Positions 33,012 through 41,730 of a stretch of DNA of 43,357 nt are shown here, piece after piece. The stretch is from assembly GCA_015062205.1 (NCBI GenBank), contig SUVB01000030.1, positions 1-43,357 of the forward strand, read 5' to 3'. The position numbers and the translations under genes are program-made. The notes beneath the pieces were generated by a model that ran no database searches, was not told where the DNA came from, and was given only the letters and a program-made list of their open reading frames with translations. Position 1 is the stretch's first letter, and every line of letters starts with the position of its first letter. This DNA is from Desulfovibrio desulfuricans (lineage in GTDB: Bacteria; Desulfobacterota; Desulfovibrionia; Desulfovibrionales; Desulfovibrionaceae).

Positions 33012-34559
33012 CTAATCGTGCTGGCAGTGCAGGCGCGGCCCTTCCTGCTCCTTCTTGAACAAGTGGTTCAACGCGTTGACGTAGGCGCGGGCGCTGGCCA
33101 CAAAAATGTCGGGATGCGTGCCGCGTCCCACGGCGCTGACGTCCTTCTCGCGCAGGCGCACCGTCACTTCGCCCAGGGCGTCGGTACCGCCGGTGATGGC
33201 GTTGATGGCGTACTGCTCCAGTTCCGGCTCGCGTCCCACAATATCGCTGATGACGTTGAACAGCGCATCCACCGGCCCCGCGCCGAAGCCCGCCCCGCTG
33301 CGCTCCATGCCGTCCACGTCCATGAGCACGGCGGCCGTGGGCGGCACGCCGCCCGCGTCGGTGCTCGAGACGCTCACATGGCGCAGGCGGAAGCGGTCGG
33401 GCATGCGATAGACCTCTTCCTGCACAAGGGCCATGAGGTCGTCGTCATGCAGGGTTTTCTTGCGGTCAGCCAGGTTCTTCACGGCCTCGAACACAAGATT
33501 GAGCTGTGCGTCATCCAGCCTGTAGCCCAGGCTCTCGAACTTGCCGCGCACGGCATTGCGGCCGGAATGCTTGCCGATGACCAGATTGCTCACCGTGCGG
33601 CCCACGGACTGCGGCGTCATGATTTCATATGTCTCGCGGTTCTTGATCATGCCGTCCTGATGGATGCCGGACTCGTGCGCAAAGGCGTTGGCGCCCACAA
33701 TGGACTTGTTGTTGGCGATGGGCTGGCCGATGGTCATGGAGAGCAGACGACAGGAGGGATACAACTGCTCGGTGACGATATTGTGTTCCAGATGGAAGAA
33801 GTCGCGCCGCACGCGCAGGTTCATGACCACTTCCTCAAGGGCGGCGTTGCCCGCCCGCTCGCCGATGCCGCACAGCGTTACCTCGGCCTGGCGCACGCCC
33901 ACGCGGAAGGCCGCCAGCGTATTGGCCACGGCCAGCCCCAGATCGTCATGGCAGTGCACGCTGAATATAGCCTTGTCGCTGTTGGGGGTATTCCGGATGA
34001 CGTAGTCCAGCTTGGCCGCAAATTCCTCCGGCTCGGCATAGCCCACAGTGTCCGGCAAATTAATGGTGGTGGCCCCGGCCTTGATGACGGCCTCCAGCAC
34101 GCGACAGACAAAATCGCCTTCAGAGCGGGAGAAATCCTCGCAGGAAAATTCCACGTTGCCCGTGTAGCCCGCACTGCGCTTCACGCCTTCCACGGCCATG
34201 TTGAGCACGTCTTCCGGCTCCTTGCGCAATTTGTGCTTCATGTGCAGGGGGGAAGTGGACACAAAGACATGGATGCGCGGATTGCTGGCGCCCCTGATGG
34301 CCTCCCAGCATTTGTCGATATCGTCGGGCACGCAGCGGGCCAGGCCCGCCACCTGGATATCCCCCGCCTGCTCGGCGATGCGCCGCACGGCTTCAAAATC
34401 GCCGGGGCTGGAGGCGGGGAATCCCGCTTCCATGATGTCCACGCCCAGCACTTCCAGCTGGTGGGCAACACGCAGCTTTTCCTGCAGATTCATGGTGCAG
34501 CCGGGCGACTGTTCGCCGTCGCGCAGGGTCGTATCAAAAAAGTAGACGCGGTTGTTCAT
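33012..34559 (-). CDS. leuA: 2-isopropylmalate synthase
   Basis: Condenses acetyl-CoA with 2-ketoisovalerate, the first and feedback-controlled step of leucine synthesis. The 515 residues comprise a TIM-barrel catalytic domain (FFDTTLRDGEQSPGCTMN, TINLPDTVGYAEPEEFAAKL, SVHCHDDLGLAVANTLAAFR, GERAGNAALEEVVMNLRVR) and the LeuA allosteric dimer domain near the C-terminus. It lacks the extra insert of long fungal or actinobacterial forms. ATG at 34559 has GAGGAG 6 bases upstream. No leader peptide or attenuator was recognised in the 117 bases after pssA. Confidence 0.96.
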   Translation of the reverse strand: MNNRVYFFDTTLRDGEQSPGCTMNLQEKLRVAHQLEVLGVDIMEAGFPASSPGDFEAVRRIAEQAGDIQVAGLARCVPDDIDKCWEAIRGASNPRIHVFVSTSPLHMKHKLRKEPEDVLNMAVEGVKRSAGYTGNVEFSCEDFSRSEGDFVCRVLEAVIKAGATTINLPDTVGYAEPEEFAAKLDYVIRNTPNSDKAIFSVHCHDDLGLAVANTLAAFRVGVRQAEVTLCGIGERAGNAALEEVVMNLRVRRDFFHLEHNIVTEQLYPSCRLLSMTIGQPIANNKSIVGANAFAHESGIHQDGMIKNRETYEIMTPQSVGRTVSNLVIGKHSGRNAVRGKFESLGYRLDDAQLNLVFEAVKNLADRKKTLHDDDLMALVQEEVYRMPDRFRLRHVSVSSTDAGGVPPTAAVLMDVDGMERSGAGFGAGPVDALFNVISDIVGREPELEQYAINAITGGTDALGEVTVRLREKDVSAVGRGTHPDIFVASARAYVNALNHLFKKEQEGPRLHCQHD

Positions 34560-34676
34560 GACGTTCTCCTCTGGGGCTGACAGGCTGTTGCTGTATCTTG
34601 CATAACGGCCACCGTAAAGGGCGGCTTTCCAGGGAGCGTCTTCCGCCCTTGGGGGCGGCGAACCGTTACGCGGCCA

Positions 34677-35438
34677 TTATTCGCTCTGCGGCGATAGGGC
34701 GCGTAGTAGCTGACGGTTGCGGCGGGGAAGAATGACGAGGGTGTAGACAAGCCCGCCCGCGATATAGACAAGGCAGAGCACGAAACCCATGGTGCGCGGC
34801 GCGGAAATGACCGTGCCCAGCACCAGCAGAAAGGCCAGCATGGTGCGGATGGGATGCGCGCGCAGAAAATCGTACTCCTTGAAGGAGAAATAGCGCACCC
34901 TGCTGACCATGAGCACGCCCGTGCCCACAGCGATGATGAAGGCCGCATAGGGCATGACGACCTCGGCGCCCTCGGGCAGCAGCGAGGCAAAGAACACAAG
35001 CGTCACCACAGTGCAGCCGGCTGCGGGAATGGGCAGGCCGATGAAAAAACGCTTGCCCACAGCGGCGGTGCTGACATTGAAGCGGGCCAGCCGCAACGCG
35101 CCGCAGGCCGCGTATATGAACGCAGCGGCCACGCCCACGCGCCCCAGGGCCGAAAGACTCCATTGCCAGAGCAGCATGGCCGGGGCCACGCCGAAGGCCA
35201 CCAGATCAGCCAGCGAATCGTACTGCACGCCAAATTCGCTGGCGGTGTGGGTAAGACGGGCCACCTTGCCGTCCAGCCCGTCCATGACGGCAGAAAGCAA
35301 CACGGCAAGGCAGGCGGACTCAAAACGCCCCTGCGCGGCCCACACCATAGACAAAAAGCCGAGAAACATGCTCAACGTCGTGATCATGTTCGGCAGGAGA
35401 TAGACTCCCTTATGCGGCTTTTTTGTTTCCGAACTCAT
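34677..35438 (-). CDS. pssA: CDP-diacylglycerol-serine O-phosphatidyltransferase
   Basis: Makes phosphatidylserine from CDP-diacylglycerol and serine at the inner membrane. The 253-residue protein has about six to eight hydrophobic segments. The CDP-alcohol phosphotransferase motif is MDGLDGKVARLTHTASEFGV followed by QYDSLADLVAFGVAP (DG..AR...G...D...D). It is the Bacillus-type multi-span enzyme, not the peripheral E. coli form. It lies 37 bases downstream of psd, whose product uses phosphatidylserine, and precedes leuA. Confidence 0.93.
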   Translation of the reverse strand: MSSETKKPHKGVYLLPNMITTLSMFLGFLSMVWAAQGRFESACLAVLLSAVMDGLDGKVARLTHTASEFGVQYDSLADLVAFGVAPAMLLWQWSLSALGRVGVAAAFIYAACGALRLARFNVSTAAVGKRFFIGLPIPAAGCTVVTLVFFASLLPEGAEVVMPYAAFIIAVGTGVLMVSRVRYFSFKEYDFLRAHPIRTMLAFLLVLGTVISAPRTMGFVLCLVYIAGGLVYTLVILPRRNRQLLRALSPQSE

Positions 35439-35475
35439 GCGTCATCCAGTGCAGTCATGCGGACGGGCCGGGGCG

Positions 35476-36126
35476 TTACGCAGGCTGCCCGGCCCTGGCC
35501 ACGACGCTTTGCCCGGCGAAGACCTGCTCGCCGATGCGCGTCGCCGTAACATAGCCTTGGGGCAGGTAAAGGTCAACTCGCGATCCAAAACGGATCATGC
35601 CGTAGCGCTGCCCGCGCGCAAGACTGTCGCCCTCGTCCGTGCGGCAGACGATGCGGCGGGCCACCAGCCCGGCAATCTGCACCATGCTCCATGTCCTGCC
35701 CTCGCCGTCGCGCAGCAGGTAGGCGCAGCGCTCATTGTCCGTGGAGGCCTTGTCCAGGGCGGCATTGAGAAACTTGCCGGGAAAGTAGCGCACGCTCTCC
35801 ACCGTGCAGGCCACCGGGGCGCGGTTCACATGCACGCTGAACACGTTCATGAAAATGCTCACGCACAGACGCGGCTCATCCGTGAAGGGGTCGGGCCGTT
35901 CCTCAATACGGACGACCTTGCCGTCGGCCGGGCTTACGGCAAGGCCCGGGGCCTGGGGCGTCACCCGTTCCGGATCGCGAAAAAAGTGCATGCTGAACCA
36001 GCAGAGCGCCAGAAAAACAAGGGCGGGAAGCCACCAGCCGAGGGCGGCGAACACCAAGGCGGAAAAGGCCGTCAGCCCGATGCAGGGCCAGCCTTCGGGG
36101 GTAATGCCGCAACAAGCGGGACGCAT
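35476..36126 (-). CDS. psd: phosphatidylserine decarboxylase (short, archaeal-type)
   Basis: A pyruvoyl enzyme that turns phosphatidylserine into phosphatidylethanolamine. The 216-residue protein begins with one or two membrane segments ([20 protein letters not shown]) and has [28 protein letters not shown] and the self-cleavage site [13 protein letters not shown] near residue 184, where the Gly-Ser bond is cut and Ser becomes pyruvate. This is the short PSD-A class. ATG at 36126 has AGGAG upstream. It heads the psd-pssA-leu group. Confidence 0.93.
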   Translation of the reverse strand: MRPACCGITPEGWPCIGLTAFSALVFAALGWWLPALVFLALCWFSMHFFRDPERVTPQAPGLAVSPADGKVVRIEERPDPFTDEPRLCVSIFMNVFSVHVNRAPVACTVESVRYFPGKFLNAALDKASTDNERCAYLLRDGEGRTWSMVQIAGLVARRIVCRTDEGDSLARGQRYGMIRFGSRVDLYLPQGYVTATRIGEQVFAGQSVVARAGQPA

Positions 36127-36344
36127 ACATGCTCCTGTGCCGGTTTCAGCCGCAGCCGGCGCGCCCGCGAAACGGGGCGCGCGGCGCCGGCCTTCATTAA
36201 AGTACATATGCAGCATAGCCCGCGCGGGTCGGCAAGGCAAGCCCGCGCACCGCGGCTGCGAAAAGGCGAACGGCTCTCCCTGCGGCGCGCCGCCGCTTCC
36301 GGCGTCCTGCCGCTTCCGAACCGTGCGGACGCCGCACCCAGCAC

Positions 36345-36373
36345 TTGCCGCGCGGCGCGGGGGAGGCTATACT
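36345..36373 (+). promoter_or_regulatory. promoter placing the start of transcription at the lipoprotein ATG
   Basis: TTGCCG (36345-36350), 17 bases, TATACT (36368-36373). Only 6 bases (GCCGGC) separate the -10 from the ATG at 36380, so the predicted transcription start coincides with the start codon. Confidence 0.5.
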
Positions 36374-36379
36374 GCCGGC

Positions 36380-36727
36380 ATGCGCACGTTTTCCCTATTT
36401 CCCGCTCTGCTGCTGTTGTCCTTCGCGTTCGGGGCTGCCGGCGGCTGCGGCCCCAAGGACATCGGCGAGGGCACCTCCGACACGGCGTCAGAGCCGCAAG
36501 GCGTCAGCACGGCAGACCAGCTGCGTTACCCCGTCTACGGCTCCGGCAGGACGCAGCACATGCTGTACTGGAACAGCCGCCCGGACGTCATGGCCAATGT
36601 GCAGCAATGGCAGCGCGCGCAGATGCAGCGCGCCGCCGGCCAGGGCAATGCCCTGGCTCCCGCCGCAAATCCTGAAGACCCGCAGTACCGCGCCGTGCCC
36701 AGGCAGCGCAGCCCCTTCAGGCAGTAG
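36380..36727 (+). CDS. small predicted lipoprotein, function unknown
   Basis: A 115-residue protein with a lipoprotein signal (MRTFSLFPALLLLSFAFGAA then GGC, Cys at about residue 23). The mature part is short, polar and Gln/Arg/Pro-rich (VYGSGRTQHMLYWNSRPDVM, then NVQQWQRAQMQRAAGQG) with no recognised domain. No Shine-Dalgarno sequence precedes the ATG; a promoter pair sits 6 bases away instead, so a leaderless mRNA is possible. The stop lies 2 bases before the YdjM-like gene, so both are probably on one transcript. Confidence 0.75.
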   Translation: MRTFSLFPALLLLSFAFGAAGGCGPKDIGEGTSDTASEPQGVSTADQLRYPVYGSGRTQHMLYWNSRPDVMANVQQWQRAQMQRAAGQGNALAPAANPEDPQYRAVPRQRSPFRQ

Positions 36728-36729
36728 CC

Positions 36730-37893
36730 ATGGATCCCGTCACCCATGCCGCCTCCGGGGCCGTGGTCATGCTGGCTCTGCCCCGACGCCCCGCAAGCCG
36801 CTGGGCCGTGCCGCTGGCGGCCCTGGCAGCGGCCTCGCCCGATGTGGACGTGCTGCTGGGGCACAGCCCCCTGGAATTTCTGCTGCTGCACAGGGGCATC
36901 ACGCACTCCCTGGCCTTCCTCCCTCTGCTCAGCCTGGCGCTGACCCTGCTGGCCCGCCCCCTCTGGCGCGCGGGCACGCCCGGTCGCTGGAGCCTGACGC
37001 AGACATGGCTGTGCATGGCGGGCATGGTGGGGCTGCACATCTGGCTGGACTGCATCACAACTTACGGCACCATGATTTTCCAGCCGTTCTCGGCGCAACG
37101 GATACGGCTCAACGCCGTATTCATCATTGATTTCCTGCTCACCCTGCCCTTGCTTGGGGCGCTCTGGGCCTACCACTGCGGACGCGCCCGTCGCGGGCTC
37201 ATGCTGCTGGCTTCGGCCTGGCTCTTCATCTACCCCGGCCTGAACCTGGGCATGAACCATCTGCACGCCGCCCGCGCCCGGGAAGCGCTTGAGGCCGCCG
37301 GGCACGACGTCACGCGGCTGACGGTGCTGCCGGACGCGCTTGCCCCGCTGTTCTGGCGGGCTCTGTATGAGGAGCGCGGCCCGCACGGCATGCAGGTCTG
37401 CGCGCTGAGCCTGAACTTCCTAGGAGAGCCGCGCGGCCCGGCAGAGAGCCATACGGCCCTGCCGTCAAAACTGGGCCGTTCGCTGGCCGCGCAATCTGTG
37501 GCGGCGGACAGTTTTCTGCAATTCATGCTGCTGCCCGTCGTCGCCCCCCTGCCGCCGGAGTTCCGGCCGCCCGACGCCCCTGCCGCGCAGCCGCCGCGCA
37601 GCGCCGCCTCCGACGCCCCCGGCTATGTGCTGGTGCATGATCTGCGCTTCGGCAGCGGGCTGGCATGGGTGCGCCGTCTCATGGCCCTGCGCCCCCATGC
37701 CGACATTCCCTTCAGATACATGGCCGAAATCACGCTCGCGGACGCCGCCGCCCCGCAAGCTGCCGACGCCGCGCCCCTGCGCCTGCTGCGCGAGCGCCTG
37801 CGCTTTTCGGACAGCGGCAAGGATTCCCTCTGGCAGGCGCCGCGCCGAAGCGGCCCGCTCACCTGGCCGCAAAAACTGACGGGCCTGCGCTGA
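36730..37893 (+). CDS. YdjM-like membrane-bound metal-dependent hydrolase
   Basis: A 387-residue inner-membrane protein of the YdjM/DUF457 family. The family marks are MDPVTHAASGAVVMLALP at the start, ASPDVDVLLG, HRGITHSLAFLPLLSLAL and MVGLHIWLDCITTYGT, whose His and Asp residues are proposed metal ligands. About five hydrophobic segments lie in the first 190 residues. The C-terminal 190 residues are soluble and include an Ala/Pro-rich linker. The substrate is unknown; E. coli YdjM is LexA-controlled, but no LexA box is evident here. It is coupled to the lipoprotein gene. Confidence 0.85.
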   Translation: MDPVTHAASGAVVMLALPRRPASRWAVPLAALAAASPDVDVLLGHSPLEFLLLHRGITHSLAFLPLLSLALTLLARPLWRAGTPGRWSLTQTWLCMAGMVGLHIWLDCITTYGTMIFQPFSAQRIRLNAVFIIDFLLTLPLLGALWAYHCGRARRGLMLLASAWLFIYPGLNLGMNHLHAARAREALEAAGHDVTRLTVLPDALAPLFWRALYEERGPHGMQVCALSLNFLGEPRGPAESHTALPSKLGRSLAAQSVAADSFLQFMLLPVVAPLPPEFRPPDAPAAQPPRSAASDAPGYVLVHDLRFGSGLAWVRRLMALRPHADIPFRYMAEITLADAAAPQAADAAPLRLLRERLRFSDSGKDSLWQAPRRSGPLTWPQKLTGLR

Positions 37894-38028
37894 GGCCCCG
37901 CATCGACAGCATGCCGCGCGGGCCGCGCGGCACGGCCCATGACACCCGGCGCATTTCAGCGTATGCTGTCCCCGCTTTCACCTTCTTCCGGCAGCGGCAG
38001 CCGCGCTGCCCGCGCCATTGAGGTATGC

Positions 38029-38514
38029 ATGCATCCGACTTTTTCCCACATGGACGCCGAAGGCAACGCCGCCATGGTCAACGTGGGCGGCAAACAGCCC
38101 ACGGAACGCGTGGCCGTCGCCGAGGCCGTGGTGGAGCTGGCCCCGGCCACCATGCGGTTGCTGCGCGACAAGGCCCTGCCCAAGGGCGACGTGCTGACCT
38201 GCGCCAAGCTCGGCGGCATCATGGCCGCCAAACGCGCGGGCGAGCTCATTCCGCTGTGCCACCCGCTCAACCTCACGTTCGCCGACGTACGCTTCAGTGT
38301 GGGCGAGACTACGGTGCGCATCGAGGCCGAGGCCCGCACCGTGGGCCCCACCGGCGTGGAGATGGAGGCCATCGTGGCGGCGCAGACGGCAGCGGCCACC
38401 ATCTACGACATGTGCAAGGCCGTGCAGCGCGACATCGTCATCCGCCGCGTGCGCCTGCTGCACAAGCGCGGCGGCAAAAGCGGCGAATTCAACGCACCGG
38501 ACACTGACGCATGA
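38029..38514 (+). CDS. moaC: cyclic pyranopterin monophosphate synthase
   Basis: Completes cyclic pyranopterin monophosphate formation after MoaA in molybdenum (tungsten) cofactor synthesis. The 161-residue length is standard. Motifs are [55 protein letters not shown] and [20 protein letters not shown] ending YDMCKAV. ATG at 38029 has GAGG about 7 bases upstream. The stop overlaps the lgt start by 4 bases. Formate dehydrogenases of sulfate reducers need this cofactor. Confidence 0.95.
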   Translation: MHPTFSHMDAEGNAAMVNVGGKQPTERVAVAEAVVELAPATMRLLRDKALPKGDVLTCAKLGGIMAAKRAGELIPLCHPLNLTFADVRFSVGETTVRIEAEARTVGPTGVEMEAIVAAQTAAATIYDMCKAVQRDIVIRRVRLLHKRGGKSGEFNAPDTDA

Positions 38515-39338
38515 ACCTGCCCCACATCGACCCCGTGGCCTTCTCCATCGGCAACCTGCAACTGCGCTGGTACGGCCTCATGTACCTGGCGGGCTTCGCC
38601 TTGGGCTGGGTGCTCGGACGGCGGCGCGCGGCGCGCCCCGGCTCCGGCTGGACGCCCCCGGACGTGGACGATCTGCTGACCTGCGTGATGATCGGCATCA
38701 TCATCGGCGGCAGGCTGGGCTATGTGCTCTTTTACGATTTGCCGGTCTACCTCGCCGACCCTATGGAAATACTGCGCATCTGGAACGGCGGCATGTCCTT
38801 CCACGGCGGGCTGCTGGGCGTGCTGGCGGCCTTCTGGTATTTCGCGCACGCACGGGGAAGGTCTTTCCTGGAAGTGTCGGACTTCATCGCGCCGCTCATC
38901 CCGCAGGGGCTGTTTTTCGGCCGCCTGGGCAACTTCATCAACGGCGAGCTGTGGGGCAAGGTCAGCGACCTGCCCTGGGCCGTGATTTTTCCCGGGGGCG
39001 GGCCTGCGCCGCGCCATCCGTCGCAACTCTATGAGGCGCTGCTTGAAGGGCCGGCGCTGTTCGTGCTGGTCTGGATATTTTCCGCAAAAAAACGCAAGGT
39101 GGGGGCGGTCTCCGGCCTGTTCGCCGTGGGCTACGCCGTGTTCCGCTTTGCCGTGGAATTCGTCCGCGTGCCCGACGCGCAGCTGGGCTACCTGGCTTTC
39201 GGCTGGCTGACCATGGGGCAGCTGCTCTGCGTGCCCCTATTTCTGGCCGGGCTGTGGCTGCTCTGCCGCAAAGCCCCCCCCACGCCCGTCCGCCCGAGGC
39301 CGGATGCCGGGGCAGCGCGCCGACGCGGCAAAAAATGA
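38511..39338 (+). CDS. lgt: prolipoprotein diacylglyceryl transferase
   Basis: Attaches diacylglycerol to the lipobox cysteine of prolipoproteins at the inner membrane. The 275-residue protein has about seven hydrophobic segments. Family marks are [43 protein letters not shown], the signature [14 protein letters not shown] and [14 protein letters not shown] basic tail ([15 protein letters not shown]) follows the last helix. The start is inside the moaC stop (ATGA). Substrates in this window include MltD and the 115-residue lipoprotein. Confidence 0.96.
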   Translation: MNLPHIDPVAFSIGNLQLRWYGLMYLAGFALGWVLGRRRAARPGSGWTPPDVDDLLTCVMIGIIIGGRLGYVLFYDLPVYLADPMEILRIWNGGMSFHGGLLGVLAAFWYFAHARGRSFLEVSDFIAPLIPQGLFFGRLGNFINGELWGKVSDLPWAVIFPGGGPAPRHPSQLYEALLEGPALFVLVWIFSAKKRKVGAVSGLFAVGYAVFRFAVEFVRVPDAQLGYLAFGWLTMGQLLCVPLFLAGLWLLCRKAPPTPVRPRPDAGAARRRGKK

Positions 39339-39411
39339 GACGGTCCCCGTATGCGCATGACGCAGGGCAGAGGCATCTGAATTTTGGCGTTACGCGCGTA
39401 TGGAGGGCTGA

Positions 39412-39442
39412 AGGATGCAAACATCCTCCCCCGTTGAAGGGG
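39412..39442 (+). other. two adjacent hairpins between lgt and infA
   Basis: AGGATG-CAAA-CATCCT (39412-39427) is followed directly by CCCC(C)-GTTGAA-GGGG (39428-39442). There is no T run. They could form a 3' end for the moaC-lgt mRNA or part of an infA leader. TTGACA at 39514-39519 may be a -35 for infA, but I see no good -10 at the right distance. Confidence 0.35.
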
Positions 39443-39577
39443 CTGAATATCTGCAACCTTGCGGCACAAGAGCTCGTAGAGACATCTGCCCCGGCGCAAT
39501 GACGGCGGCATGATTGACAGCGACGCGCTTTTTTGTGAAGCTGGCCGCCGTTCAGCCACCTTTTGTACGGAGCGCAC

Positions 39578-39796
39578 ATGGCCAAGGAAGGATCCATCGA
39601 AGTTGACGGCGTGGTGCAGGAAGCCCTGCCCAACGCCATGTTCCGCGTGGAGCTGGAAAACGGGCACGAAGTGCTGGCCCACATTTCCGGCAAGATGCGC
39701 AAATTCTACATCCGCATTCTGCCCGGCGACCGCGTCAAGGTGGAGCTTTCGCCCTACGACCTCACGCGCGGGCGCATCACCTACCGCATGAAATAA
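39578..39796 (+). CDS. infA: translation initiation factor IF-1
   Basis: A 72-residue OB-fold protein that occupies the ribosomal A site during initiation. [40 protein letters not shown] and [20 protein letters not shown] are characteristic. ATG at 39578 has ACGGAG about 7 bases upstream. It stands alone rather than in a ribosomal protein operon. Confidence 0.97.
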   Translation: MAKEGSIEVDGVVQEALPNAMFRVELENGHEVLAHISGKMRKFYIRILPGDRVKVELSPYDLTRGRITYRMK

Positions 39797-39797
39797 G

Positions 39798-39819
39798 GGC
39801 GGGAACGGCGCTTCCCGCC
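39798..39819 (+). terminator. hairpin after infA
   Basis: GGCGGGAA (39798-39805) pairs with TTCCCGCC (39812-39819) around CGGCGC. There is no T tract, so intrinsic termination is doubtful. Confidence 0.35.
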
Positions 39820-39890
39820 GCCCGGGCGGCCCCCTGTCCGGGCAGCACCCCGGCGGTTCCGTCCGCCGCGCTCCGGCCCGGTCCGAACGT

Positions 39891-40361
39891 TCAGACCAGC
39901 CCCACCCCGTGCAGCAGGGCCACGCACGCGAGAGCCCACACTCCGGCCACAACATCGTCAATCATGACGCCAAAGCCGCCGGGCAGCCAGTTCTCGGCCT
40001 GCCGCACGGGCCACGGCTTCCAGATGTCGAACAGCCGGAAAAAGGCGAATGCGGCCAGCACCAGCCCGAATCCCGGTTCGGGAAAAGGCAGCAGCACCAG
40101 CCACACCCCCACCAGTTCGTCAATGACCACCTCACCGGGATCCTTGCGCTCCAGCAGCTGTTCGGCGCGCGTGGCCGCCAGCGCCCCCAGCACGAAGAGC
40201 GCGGCCAGCAGCAGACAGCGCAGCCCCGTTGAAAGCGGCAGAAAGACGTAGGGAGCCAGCAGGCAGGCCACGGCCGTGCCCCAGGTGCCGGGGGCCTTGG
40301 GATCAAGACCGGCCACGCCCAGCCGGCAGAACGACAATATCCATGTGTCCACAATGCGCAT
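39891..40361 (-). CDS. pgpA: phosphatidylglycerophosphatase A
   Basis: Dephosphorylates phosphatidylglycerophosphate to phosphatidylglycerol at the inner membrane. The 156-residue protein has LDPKAPGTWGTAVACLLAPY, DPGEVVIDELVGVWLVLLPF, FRLFDIWKPWPVRQAE and FGVMIDDVVAGVWAL, the conserved acidic motifs of PgpA, with about four hydrophobic segments. ATG at 40361 has GGAGG 4-5 bases upstream (GGAGGACGC). It is convergent with infA. Confidence 0.92.
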   Translation of the reverse strand: MRIVDTWILSFCRLGVAGLDPKAPGTWGTAVACLLAPYVFLPLSTGLRCLLLAALFVLGALAATRAEQLLERKDPGEVVIDELVGVWLVLLPFPEPGFGLVLAAFAFFRLFDIWKPWPVRQAENWLPGGFGVMIDDVVAGVWALACVALLHGVGLV

Positions 40362-40817
40362 GCGTCCTCCTCGGCTGCCGTTCCGCGCACAGTTCGCGCC
40401 CCTTCCCGCCGTTCCCGTCCGACGGCCGCAGCATCGGCGCGGCATGCCGCGTGCCCGCACCGCGCGGGAAAATGCCCTCCGACAGCAGCCTTGCTGTACC
40501 GAAGAACGCGGGCAGGGTCAAACGCAGGGGCATCCGGCGGGAACAGAAACACGGCGCGCAGGCGGCGAGCCGCCGGGCTCCGGCCATAAAAGGCCCGTCC
40601 GCCGCAACCGCGTCCGGCGCACGCAAACGACGCCGACGCACTGCCTGCGGCAATGTGCCGTGAACATTTCACCGGAACGGAAAGGGCCCGTCGGGACGAC
40701 CGGCAGGCCGGAATCCGCGGCATGGCGGCCCGACAACGGGCGGCCCGCGCAAACTGCGGGACTTTTCAAGTGAATCCGCCCTATTGCCTCCCCTGCCGCT
40801 TTGGCGTACACTGCCGC
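40362..40817. other. 456-base GC-rich gap upstream of pgpA
   Basis: Long open frames run through this interval on both strands, as expected at this GC content, but none has a ribosome site or a recognisable domain. A promoter-like pair lies at its right edge (40784-40812). Otherwise I see nothing I can support. Confidence 0.4.
40784..40812 (+). promoter_or_regulatory. promoter candidate directly before the 144-residue gene
   Basis: TTGCCT (40784-40789), 17 bases, TACACT (40807-40812), then GCCGC and the ATG at 40818. The predicted start of transcription falls on or next to the start codon, as at 36345-36380. Confidence 0.35.
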
Positions 40818-41252
40818 ATGGACAAAAACCGCAGCGAACTTTTCGGACATTTCAGCTATGCCGACAGCCTGACCTACGAGGCCCTGCTGGCTGCGGAGGA
40901 AACGCTGATCGGCGAAATGGAGTCCCTGCTGCAACGGGCCGGGGCGGAACATCTGGATTTTACGCCCCTGGGCGACGCGCTCATGCTTGAATGCGTCTTC
41001 GAGGAGCACAGGCTCTATGTCTATCGCAAGATCGCCTTGGAAATCGCGGCCATGCTGCCTGAAGGCGTGAGCGGCCGCCTGCTGTGCCTGCACAAGGATT
41101 TCAGTTCCCTGCACGTCTTCTGGCTGCGCCCGGGGGAATGGACGGAAGAGGAACGCCCTGTCCCCGAAATGCCGCCCGAAGGCCTCGCCGTGCACCGTGC
41201 CGCCAAACCCGGCGCGGGCACTGCGGACAGCGGGGAACAGTCTGGAGACTGA
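40818..41252 (+). CDS. unrecognised 144-residue soluble protein
   Basis: No family recognised. MDKNRSELFGHFSYADSLTY begins an acidic, helix-rich N-terminal part; the middle (DFTPLGDALMLECVFEEHRL, then YVYRKIALEIAAMLPEGVSG) and LLCLHKDFSSLHVFWLRPGE look like an alternating beta-alpha domain. The last 30 residues are low-complexity. No signal peptide or membrane helix is present. There is no Shine-Dalgarno sequence, but a promoter-like pair ends 5 bases before the ATG. Codon use matches the GC-rich backbone, and the frame ends before tRNA-Leu. Confidence 0.6.
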   Translation: MDKNRSELFGHFSYADSLTYEALLAAEETLIGEMESLLQRAGAEHLDFTPLGDALMLECVFEEHRLYVYRKIALEIAAMLPEGVSGRLLCLHKDFSSLHVFWLRPGEWTEEERPVPEMPPEGLAVHRAAKPGAGTADSGEQSGD

Positions 41253-41316
41253 GCGGCCGCAAGGACGGCGCACGCCCTGCGTGCGGGTCGCGGCCTGCCG
41301 CACGACATTACTTCCC

Positions 41317-41402
41317 GCCCGGATGGTGGAACTGGTAGACACAAGGGACTTAAAATCCCTGACCGTTAAGGTGTGCGGGTTCAAATCCCGCTCCGGGTAC
41401 CA
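41317..41402 (+). tRNA. tRNA-Leu (anticodon TAA)
   Basis: An 86-base class II tRNA. The acceptor arm GCCCGGA pairs with TCCGGGT (G1-U72 wobble), with encoded ACCA at the 3' end. The D-arm region is GGTGGAACTGGTAGACAC, the anticodon stem-loop is GGGACTTAAAATCCC with anticodon TAA, the long variable arm is characteristic of leucine tRNA, and the T-arm contains GGTTCAAATCC. It marks a compositional boundary: GC content drops just downstream. Confidence 0.97.
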
Positions 41403-41730
41403 AGAAAAATCAAGGGGTTGGGCGCAATGCGTAGCCCCTTTTTCGTAAAAATCTGTATCACCTGTATCACCAGTCGGCGTGGCGGCATTGGTCGTGGCTA
41501 GACGCGCATGCGTTTCCGAAGCAAACGGCCAAAAGTCCCCTACTTAGGAGCTTCTTGACAAGAACCGCCTTGAGCCAAAAAACATCATTTTCGTCCTTGA
41601 CCTCCACCTTATCTCCCTATTGAACTCCGGCTCCGGCGGGGTTGGGCTGAAAATAAAATGTTCCGTCGTGGACGAATGAACATCCACAGGCAATATTTTG
41701 TCGAGTATGCTATTGCATACAACGCGGGTG
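41403..41730. other. 328-base junction downstream of tRNA-Leu
   Basis: After the terminator this stretch has lower GC and no full gene. CTGTATCAC occurs twice in tandem (41453-41470). A minus-strand frame of 46 codons (41607-41467, GTG start, GGGAG upstream) reads MEVKDENDVFWLKAVLVKKL at the start but degenerates after about 25 residues; the upstream frame also overlaps short open pieces. These may be remnants of a mobile-element gene, but no integrase domain can be recognised. Confidence 0.35.
41412..41443 (+). terminator. terminator after tRNA-Leu
   Basis: AAGGGG (41412-41417) pairs with CCCCTT (41435-41440) with an inner GCGCAATGCGT loop region, followed by TTT. Confidence 0.65.

Noticed and set aside
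31384..34580. Two plus-strand frames of over 540 codons opposite leuC and leuA
   Set aside because: Antisense to clear leucine genes, His/Ala/Gly-rich, no motif.
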